A DNA stretch of 11,439 nt, taken from positions 1 through 11,439 of the forward strand of contig SKSH01000022.1 of NCBI GenBank assembly GCA_007118075.1, in the 5' to 3' direction. Origin of the DNA: Halobacteriales archaeon. Its GTDB lineage: Archaea > Halobacteriota > Halobacteria > Halobacteriales > SKSH01. Of this stretch, positions 6,153 to 11,439 are shown piece by piece; position 1 is the stretch's first letter, and every line of letters begins with the position of its first letter. The translations under genes and the position numbers were made by a program. A model generated the notes under the pieces. The model was given only the letters and a program-made list of their open reading frames with translations, was not told the origin of the DNA and searched no databases.

Positions 6153-7442
6153 TCACTGAGTTGTCGAACGGTTCGTCACGAGGAGCAACAAAGCGATGGC
6201 AGCTGCAAATCCAGCCACCACTGTCAACAAGAGGAATGCCTCAAAGAGGCTCAACCAATCGCCAATCGCACCGACAACCGCAGGAGCGACCGCTGCTGAG
6301 CCCATCAAGAGCGTCCTGATTACCCCTAGGGTTCCACCAGTGGTGGCATCCGGGACGATCGAGACGATGTAGACATCACGGGCAGGTCGGTATCCATGTG
6401 CCCCAATCCCGATCAAAGAGACTACCAGAATGATCGAGACGACTCCGAGTGTCGAGGTTAGTTCGCCGCCACCGAGATAGGTCACACCGAGCAGTCCTGC
6501 CATCCCGACCATCGCGGTGATGATGCCAATGGTGAGTGTCGAGAGTGCACCGAAGCGATCAGCTGCCTCACCGGAGAGAATCTGGACGACGCTTGCGATG
6601 AACAAGAAACTGTAGAGTGCACTCGCGATGGCCGGAGAGAGACCACCTTCGACGGTGAGATACAGCGGCAGGAATGAGACGAGACCATTGTAGGCAAAGG
6701 CGACCAGGACCGTGAGCAGTGCGAAAGCAAGGACTGAGGGCTGGCTAAACGTCCGACGATATGATCGAAGCGGGAGTACCGTGTCGGTGTTCGACGCATC
6801 ATCACCAACGCCATTTTCACCGGACCCACGACGGTAGAATTCGATCGCCGCCACTGCGATCACCAGTCCAGTGATTCCGAAAAATCCAGGCCAGCCAAGA
6901 ACTCCGAAAAAGAGGATCGCAGCGATGAGCAACGGGGCAATGACCCCGCCCATGGTTCCAATCGTGTCAAAGACACCGAGTGCCCGACCGAGATGGCGGG
7001 GATAGATGTTCGAAAGCAGTCGAACCGAGACGGTCTTGTGTGCTCCTGTACCGGCACCGACGATCACCATCGCGAATGCCAAAACGAGAAATGTCGGTTT
7101 CGTGAGGATGATCAGTGCACCGACCGCAGCGAGAAGCGCACCTCCGGTGATGACCCGTACCGACCCGAATCGGTCGGCCAGCGCCCCCGAGGGGAATTGC
7201 ATCAGGGCGTACAACAAGAGGAAGCCAGAATAGGCAAGGCCGATCTCGGTGGTCGCCGTATCATTAAAAAAAAAAAACTCCTCGAACAACGGTGGGAATG
7301 CATATCTGATGAACTTCCCGAGGAACCACAATCCGGCAGTAATGAGGAAGATGTCGTACACCGATATCGCCGCCAGCAGCCCGTCACCGCTTGGGCGATC
7401 TGCCGTTGGTTCCTCGATCACGATTGGCTCAGGGTACCTCAC
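6153..7442 (-). CDS. MFS transporter, with a sequencing-adapter segment in loop 1-2
   Basis: This 429-residue major facilitator has about 12 predicted helices in two halves joined by an acidic linker near 206-222 (GSGENGVGDDASNTD). The cytoplasmic loop 2-3 signature is GALADRFGSVR (86-96), with a counterpart EAADRFG (292-298) in the second half. FRYAFPP-type residues end helix 1 (FIRYAFPPLFEE, 44-55). The substrate is not recognisable, and nothing specific ties it to arsenic export despite the ArsC-like neighbour. The start codon is GTG at 7440-7442, with a moderately G-rich upstream region. Residues 56-67 (FFFF plus NDTATTEI) come from a poly-T run and Illumina P5 adapter sequence, not from the organism. 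The frame stays open and the loop length looks normal, so the native gene is probably intact. Confidence 0.9.
   Translation of the reverse strand: MRYPEPIVIEEPTADRPSGDGLLAAISVYDIFLITAGLWFLGKFIRYAFPPLFEEFFFFNDTATTEIGLAYSGFLLLYALMQFPSGALADRFGSVRVITGGALLAAVGALIILTKPTFLVLAFAMVIVGAGTGAHKTVSVRLLSNIYPRHLGRALGVFDTIGTMGGVIAPLLIAAILFFGVLGWPGFFGITGLVIAVAAIEFYRRGSGENGVGDDASNTDTVLPLRSYRRTFSQPSVLAFALLTVLVAFAYNGLVSFLPLYLTVEGGLSPAIASALYSFLFIASVVQILSGEAADRFGALSTLTIGIITAMVGMAGLLGVTYLGGGELTSTLGVVSIILVVSLIGIGAHGYRPARDVYIVSIVPDATTGGTLGVIRTLLMGSAAVAPAVVGAIGDWLSLFEAFLLLTVVAGFAAAIALLLLVTNRSTTQ
7242..7277. other. Illumina P5 adapter plus poly-A assembly artefact
   Basis: On the minus strand, a run of 12 T (7266-7277) is followed by AATGATACGGCGACC and on through ACCGAGATC (7265-7242). 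This is 24 nt identical to the 5' end of the Illumina P5/TruSeq universal adapter, recognised from memory. The translation FFFFNDTATTEI is a widely seen contaminant peptide in draft genomes, and another frame gives the companion motif FFFLMIRRPPRS. Both flanks encode coherent MFS sequence in the same frame. The 36-nt block (12 codons) therefore most likely overwrote native sequence for the loop between helices 1 and 2. Confidence 0.93.
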
Positions 7443-7461
7443 CTACCCCTTTGAACGAGTT

Positions 7462-7471
7462 GTTTCGAAAC
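7462..7471. promoter_or_regulatory. 10-bp palindrome in the MFS/peptidase divergent region
   Basis: GTTTCGAAAC is a perfect 10-bp palindrome in the 86-nt gap between the divergent MFS and M28 peptidase starts. Its centre is about 24 nt upstream of the MFS GTG. It could be a weak promoter element or a repressor site for the MFS gene. It is short enough to arise by chance, and no second copy was noticed nearby. Confidence 0.25.
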
Positions 7472-7498
7472 CGGCTGTACTCGCCGGTCTCTCGAACC

Positions 7499-7506
7499 CT
7501 TATTGC
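7499..7506 (+). promoter_or_regulatory. TATA-like box, leaderless promoter of the M28 peptidase
   Basis: CCTTATTG is centred about 27 nt before the ATG at 7529, the spacing expected for a haloarchaeal leaderless transcript. No Shine-Dalgarno site precedes that ATG. The box supports starting the peptidase at 7529 rather than at an upstream in-frame codon at 7391. Confidence 0.45.
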
Positions 7507-7528
7507 ACTGCTTTGTGTGGTTGTGTTC

Positions 7529-8830
7529 ATGGCCGACTGGATCAGTGAGACCTTCACGAGTCGTATCGGTTGGGAGCACCTCGAAACATTGGTCGATATC
7601 GGTGATCGGATGGCAGGCAGTGAGGGCGAGTTAGCCGGTGCCGAGGCCACGAGAGACGCGCTTGTGGCGGTCGGCGCCAACGATGCCCATCTCGATCCGT
7701 TCGAGATACAGGGCTGGGAACGTGGTGACGCCGGAATCGAGGCGGGTTCGACAGAACAAGCATGCATTGCGTTGCCGCGAAGTCCAGCCGGATCAGGATC
7801 TGGTGAACTGGTCGATGTTGGCTATGGCCTCCCTGAGGATTTCAAACGTGACCTCGAGGATAAGGTGGTCATGGCAGCCTCGAACGTCCCAGATTGGTAC
7901 GATCGATTCATCCACCGGCGGGAGAAGTACTACTATGCCGTCGAGAGTGGTGCCGCTGCGTTCATCTTCCGTAATCATATCGAAGGATGTCTCCCACCGA
8001 CGGGAAGCGTCGGGAGTGAGAAAGAACCAATCGGTGCCATTCCCGCGGTTGGTGTCTCCAAGGAGGTCGGTGCACGCCTCGATCGCCGGTGGTCAGGCGA
8101 CGAGGTGACCGTCACGGTCGAGGCTGAAATCGAGCAGGCGACCAGTCATAACGTCCACGCCACAATCGGACCAGACACCGACCGGGAGATCCTCCTCACC
8201 AGTCACGTCGATGCCCACGATATTGCCGAGGGGGCATGGGACAATGGGGCCGGAACCGCCCTCATTGTCGAGCTAGCAAAGGCACTCGCCAAACGTGAGG
8301 ATGACCTCGACACAAGGGTTCGATTCATCGCCTACGGCGCCGAGGAGGTCGGCCTCGTGGGGTCAATGTACGATGCGCAACAGCGAGATCACGACTCGAT
8401 CAAGGCCATTATCAACAACGATGGGGTCGTCCGAGGACGGACGCTCAAGTTCTACACCCACGGATTCGATGCACTCGAGGAGGCCGTGCATGAGGTCGCC
8501 AATCTAACCGACCACCCCGTATCGGTATCACCACAGCTCGGTCCACATAGCGATCACTGGCCGTACGTGCAATGGGGGGTTCCAGGCTATCACGTGATGA
8601 GCGAGACCGGGAACGAGGGTCGAGGATGGGGTCACACCGCGGCTGACACCCTTGACAAGCTTGACATTCGAGATCTACGCGAACAGACGTACGTCCTCGC
8701 AGAGCTAGCGGTCCAACTGGCTGATGACGCCGTGACTATCGAACCTCGCACCCCGGAATCGATCGCCGACCAGCTTGAGGACGAGGACCTCGCAACCGGG
8801 ATGAAGATCACCGGATCCTGGCCATACTAA
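7529..8830 (+). CDS. M28 family zinc metallopeptidase (aminopeptidase-like) with PA-type insert
   Basis: This 433-residue protein belongs to the M28 co-catalytic zinc peptidases. The expected metal ligands and catalytic residues are visible in order: H226 (TSHVDAHD), D238 (WDNGAG), catalytic E272 and ligand E273 (GAEEVGLVGS), D298 (NNDGV) and H369 (GHTAADTLDKL). Residues about 93-200 look like the protease-associated (PA) region commonly placed before or within M28 domains. No signal peptide is present from this start, so it probably acts in the cytoplasm, trimming N-terminal residues from peptides. The specificity cannot be read from the sequence. The start at 7529 is chosen because of the TATA-like spacing and because MADWISETF leads directly into the conserved DIGDRMAGSEGE block. 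It diverges from the MFS gene and ends in a 4-nt tail-to-tail overlap with the Rad50-like gene. Confidence 0.9.
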   Translation: MADWISETFTSRIGWEHLETLVDIGDRMAGSEGELAGAEATRDALVAVGANDAHLDPFEIQGWERGDAGIEAGSTEQACIALPRSPAGSGSGELVDVGYGLPEDFKRDLEDKVVMAASNVPDWYDRFIHRREKYYYAVESGAAAFIFRNHIEGCLPPTGSVGSEKEPIGAIPAVGVSKEVGARLDRRWSGDEVTVTVEAEIEQATSHNVHATIGPDTDREILLTSHVDAHDIAEGAWDNGAGTALIVELAKALAKREDDLDTRVRFIAYGAEEVGLVGSMYDAQQRDHDSIKAIINNDGVVRGRTLKFYTHGFDALEEAVHEVANLTDHPVSVSPQLGPHSDHWPYVQWGVPGYHVMSETGNEGRGWGHTAADTLDKLDIRDLREQTYVLAELAVQLADDAVTIEPRTPESIADQLEDEDLATGMKITGSWPY

Positions 8831-10848
8831 TCAGCACTCGATTCAATCTGAGAAAGTTCGTGCACCGTGGCACCGAAATTATCCTCGAGTAGCTGACGGT
8901 CGTGTCGTTTGGCAGTAAAATATAGCACCTGCCAATCAACGGCTTCAAGGTCGGATAGTACTGTAGCCTGTCTGTTGAAGCGATCCGCATCGGCAGCGAG
9001 AAACGCGTCATCGAGGATGAATATCCCTGGCTCGTCGTCTAACAGTGCCTGTGCGAAGGCGAGTCGAACCGCGAAATAAAGCTGATCGAAGGTCGATTGA
9101 CTGAGCTGCTCTGGGGCGAGTAGGGTGCCCTCCTGGAGCTCGACCTCGATGGTCTCCGCTTCGGGATCGTAGTGGACACTGCGGTATCGCCTGTCGGTGA
9201 TCCTAGCAAAGTACTCGCTGACCCTACTCTCGGTTCCAAAGAAGAGCTCCTCCACGGCCGATCGTTCTGTCACCTCAAGCTCTGTGAGTGCTGCCATCGC
9301 TGCCCTCGCATTATCGGCATCACGTTCGATCCGGGCGATCAACGCCGAAAGCCGATCTACGGCTACATCCAGCCCATCGAGACTTTCGACCTCGGTCTCT
9401 GGGGGATTGATGCCAATCTTCTCGAACTCGATCCCCTTGACCTTCTCAAAGTGCCTCCTCAACTGGTCCCGGTAGGTTTCAAGTTCCGTTTCCAGCGAGG
9501 CGGTGAGTTCGTCGAGCTCCTCCAGACGATTCAAAACCTCCATGTGGCGGGTCTCATCGTATGTCTTAGCCACATCGGTCGGGATAGTAGATCGCTGCTT
9601 GGTGAGTTCTTCCTGCGTCCGTTCCAGCAACTCGTCGATGGAATCACCGGAGACCGAAAGCTCAGCTTCCAACTGGCCACGAAGTCGGGAGATGTCCCCC
9701 TCCAAATGCCGACGCTGGTGCACTCGATCTTCGATCATCGCGGCTAGATCGTCTAGCGTATCCACTTCGAATCCGCACCTCGCCGCCTCGACAAAGGCGA
9801 CCTCGCGCTGCTCTTCGAGACGACGGATCAATCCCTCGATCCCATCAACAACTCGTGAATAGTAGATTGCCAGCCCAGCTGGCATGGCTGCAGCGAGTAA
9901 AATGAGAAGTCCCAATCCGGTGAGTGATGCGAGAGACACGCCGAGGGTGGCAAACGCAACGCCACCGATCGCAAGCGCAACAAGCGCGACAGCGATGGTG
10001 CCGAGGGACAATCGTCTGCCCCTCTTCGCCGCCTCGGTTTGTCGGTGTTCCAAACGTGACAGTTCTGACCGTACCTTGAGGGCATCCTTCACGCTATTCC
10101 TGAGCTCATTCAGCACTTCAGCATCCGGTATCGACTCCCGTTCGTCAACCATCGCCTCGAGTGTTGATCGTGTTGCTGCCAGCTCATCGAGGCGTGATCG
10201 TTCGTTGGCTGCCTCGAGTGTCTCCGCCTCCTCCGTAAGTCGTGACTGCTCATGCCTCGCCTCGAGCAGCCCGGCCCTGGTCTTTGGGACTCCGACATCG
10301 CGTTGCTCATCGATGAACTCCCGGAGCCGATCCCGAAGCGTTCGTGCCTGGTCGCGGAGATCTTTGATGTAACCGTCACGTTGACGGTTCCACAGCCGGC
10401 CACTGCCACTCGTGATCCGCCCCCGCTTTGCCACCGTCGACCTGAGTCGTCGGATATCAGCAACGAGCGATTCAGCGACCACATCCGTCGCACGATCATA
10501 GTAGCGATCCTCATCGGTCAGTGTCGCATCGGCGCTGCGGATGACGAACGTGTCACGGAACGTCGCCGACGAGAGTTCGATGCCGACGCTCGACTTGTAC
10601 CAATCCAGCAGTGTCTCGCCGTCATCGAGGCGATAACTCCCAGCACCTTCGTCGATGGTGACGTAGCCGAACGGCCGCTGACCGATACGATCCTCGCTGG
10701 TGTCTTCTACAAGCATCCAGAGGAGGGCATCCACCAGGAGGGTTTTTCCGGACTCGTTGGGGCCGTAGATCACATTGATCCCCGGATCGAAATCAATCGA
10801 TGTCGTCAGTGGACCGTAGCGTTCGATATGGACTGTTTCGAGATTCAT
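8827..10848 (-). CDS. Rad50/SbcC-like ATPase with central membrane hairpin (YhaN-like)
   Basis: Numbered from the ATG at 10848, this is 673 residues. The N-terminal ATPase lobe has Walker A GPNESGKT (29-36) and a Q-loop region IGQRPFGY (55-62). Coiled coil follows (about 130-278), then two hydrophobic helices (about 280-300 and 306-330), more coiled coil (about 335-530), and the C-terminal lobe. That lobe has the signature LSQS (582-585), Walker B FILDD (610-614), a D-loop with AAD and a switch histidine in FTAKRHD. The only cysteine is C358, so there is no CxxC zinc hook, and the membrane hairpin sits at the coiled-coil apex. This is the YhaN arrangement, which pairs with an SbcD-like nuclease. 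The likely role is an ATP-driven DNA-end or DNA-processing clamp tethered to the membrane. The ATG overlaps the upstream stop by 1 nt (TGATG). GAGGT (10855-10859) lies 6 nt before it, which favours it over GTG at 10851. Confidence 0.9.
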   Translation of the reverse strand: MNLETVHIERYGPLTTSIDFDPGINVIYGPNESGKTLLVDALLWMLVEDTSEDRIGQRPFGYVTIDEGAGSYRLDDGETLLDWYKSSVGIELSSATFRDTFVIRSADATLTDEDRYYDRATDVVAESLVADIRRLRSTVAKRGRITSGSGRLWNRQRDGYIKDLRDQARTLRDRLREFIDEQRDVGVPKTRAGLLEARHEQSRLTEEAETLEAANERSRLDELAATRSTLEAMVDERESIPDAEVLNELRNSVKDALKVRSELSRLEHRQTEAAKRGRRLSLGTIAVALVALAIGGVAFATLGVSLASLTGLGLLILLAAAMPAGLAIYYSRVVDGIEGLIRRLEEQREVAFVEAARCGFEVDTLDDLAAMIEDRVHQRRHLEGDISRLRGQLEAELSVSGDSIDELLERTQEELTKQRSTIPTDVAKTYDETRHMEVLNRLEELDELTASLETELETYRDQLRRHFEKVKGIEFEKIGINPPETEVESLDGLDVAVDRLSALIARIERDADNARAAMAALTELEVTERSAVEELFFGTESRVSEYFARITDRRYRSVHYDPEAETIEVELQEGTLLAPEQLSQSTFDQLYFAVRLAFAQALLDDEPGIFILDDAFLAADADRFNRQATVLSDLEAVDWQVLYFTAKRHDRQLLEDNFGATVHELSQIESSAD

Positions 10849-11438
10849 CACCGGACCTCACCACGATCGAGCAACGCGGCCAGTGCCTCCTGGATGTGGT
10901 CTTTGATGCCCTCCATTGTCGCTCGATCGTACGCTTCGATGTGTTTCTGGTCGAGCGTCGACTCGAACCGCTCGTAAAGCTCGTGGTCGAGCACATGCCC
11001 GATGGATGAAACCGTGATCTCCGGGTCGATTGGTTCTGCCACCCGTCGAAGACGTTCATTATAGATCCGTTCGTCGGCATCGACGAACCCGCTAACAGCG
11101 ACCGAGAGGGAACAATCATCTCCATGGCGTTCGGCAATCCACGACTCGAGGCGTTCGACCACCTCGTCCTGAGTCTGTGGGGTGACAGAGAGGTCAATCG
11201 CGTCATGATATGGCGTGTTTAACTCGATCACCTCGCTCGCTCCCGTGTCCGTATCGATGCGAACGCACGTACGCTTGCCCGTCTCGCTCCTTGAGTGTGA
11301 GACCGGTGATCCGGGATAGATGAAGGTGCCACCACCGGGTAGCCGTTCCATGGCATGACCGTGGAAGTGTCCTGCGAGGACGAAATCGTACCCGAGTGCT
11401 CCGAGTGTCGCCGGCTCGATCGGGAGGTACCGATTGAC
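10848..11438 (-). CDS. Mre11/SbcD/YhaO-like metallophosphoesterase, C-terminal part
   Basis: An open frame enters from the right edge and ends with TGA at 10848-10850, giving 196 visible residues. The first visible region, LGYDFVLAGHFHGHAM, holds the last metal-binding motif of calcineurin-like phosphoesterases (G-H-x-H, H24 and H26 of the fragment). It is followed by GGGTFIYPGSPVSHSRSETG, which matches the segment after the catalytic core in Mre11/SbcD/YhaO nucleases. The remaining 130 or so residues are an acidic C-terminal capping or partner-binding region. The motifs carrying the other metal ligands (DxH, GDxxD, GNHD and the next His) lie beyond the window. The gene is coupled by a 1-nt overlap to the Rad50-like ATPase, the usual nuclease-then-ATPase order. 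It probably encodes the Mn2+-dependent nuclease subunit of that complex. An internal ATG at 11351 is not a plausible start because it would remove the metal site. Confidence 0.85.
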   Translation of the reverse strand, partial: VNRYLPIEPATLGALGYDFVLAGHFHGHAMERLPGGGTFIYPGSPVSHSRSETGKRTCVRIDTDTGASEVIELNTPYHDAIDLSVTPQTQDEVVERLESWIAERHGDDCSLSVAVSGFVDADERIYNERLRRVAEPIDPEITVSSIGHVLDHELYERFESTLDQKHIEAYDRATMEGIKDHIQEALAALLDRGEVR

Positions 11439-11439
11439 A

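Noticed and set aside
7391..7528. In-frame N-terminal extension of the M28 peptidase with a hydrophobic, signal-like stretch (TLIALLCVVVFMA)
   Set aside because: It overlaps the start of the divergent MFS gene and would translate the TATA-like promoter region. The catalytic protein reads naturally from the ATG at 7529, so the hydrophobic run is probably promoter DNA read as protein.
9172..10977. Long plus-strand open frames opposite the Rad50-like gene (for example 9172-9747 and 10252-10977)
   Set aside because: They are antisense shadows of a gene with clear Walker A, signature and Walker B motifs. Their translations show no recognisable domain or composition bias of real proteins.

Overview
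The window looks like haloarchaeal (class Halobacteria) chromosomal DNA. The strongest evidence is a C-terminal domain that closely resembles the halophilic [2Fe-2S] ferredoxin, including the WxxDDDxxF insertion region and a C-terminal RVI. Other signs are acidic soluble proteins, a DUF5518-like membrane protein, archaeal TATA-like boxes about 27 nt upstream of start codons (leaderless style), Shine-Dalgarno-led genes inside operons, and few CTAG tetramers (about ten counted by eye). Base composition looks moderate for the group (mid-50s % GC by eye). A 36-nt stretch matching Illumina P5 adapter plus poly-A sits in one gene, so the source is a short-read assembly, possibly metagenomic.

Layout. 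(1) 1-3514, plus strand: the distal end of an Mrp/Mnh-type multisubunit cation/proton antiporter operon, mrpF (partial)-mrpG-mrpB (with MbhD/MbhE-like domains)-mrpC-mrpD-like. The genes overlap or nearly abut, and the internal starts have good Shine-Dalgarno sites. (2) 3596-4756, plus: a three-domain protein, UspA-UspA-[2Fe-2S] ferredoxin, behind its own TATA-like box. (3) 4835-5518, minus: a DUF5518-like membrane protein with a leaderless-type promoter. (4) 5681-7442, minus: an MFS transporter followed by a low-molecular-weight phosphatase/ArsC-like protein, probably one transcript. (5) 7529-8830, plus: a cytosolic M28 metallopeptidase, divergent from the MFS gene. (6) 8827-11438, minus: an Mre11/SbcD/YhaO-like metallophosphoesterase (N-terminus beyond the window) coupled by a 1-nt overlap to a Rad50-like ATPase. 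That ATPase has two membrane helices in the middle of its coiled coil and no zinc hook, which is the YhaN architecture. Its 3' end overlaps the M28 gene tail to tail by 4 nt.

Working together: the Mrp subunits would form one membrane complex exchanging Na+ for H+. The Mre11/Rad50-like pair would form a membrane-tethered nuclease/ATPase. The MFS and phosphatase genes may be co-transcribed, but no shared pathway can be read from the sequence. No RNA gene, CRISPR array, insertion sequence or origin was seen. No gene-free stretch exceeds 300 bases; the longest is 5519-5680, which holds one promoter and nothing else recognised. The candidates for new biology are the Usp-Usp-ferredoxin fusion, the membrane-anchored Rad50-like pair, and the mrpD-like subunit that lacks two proton-path residues.
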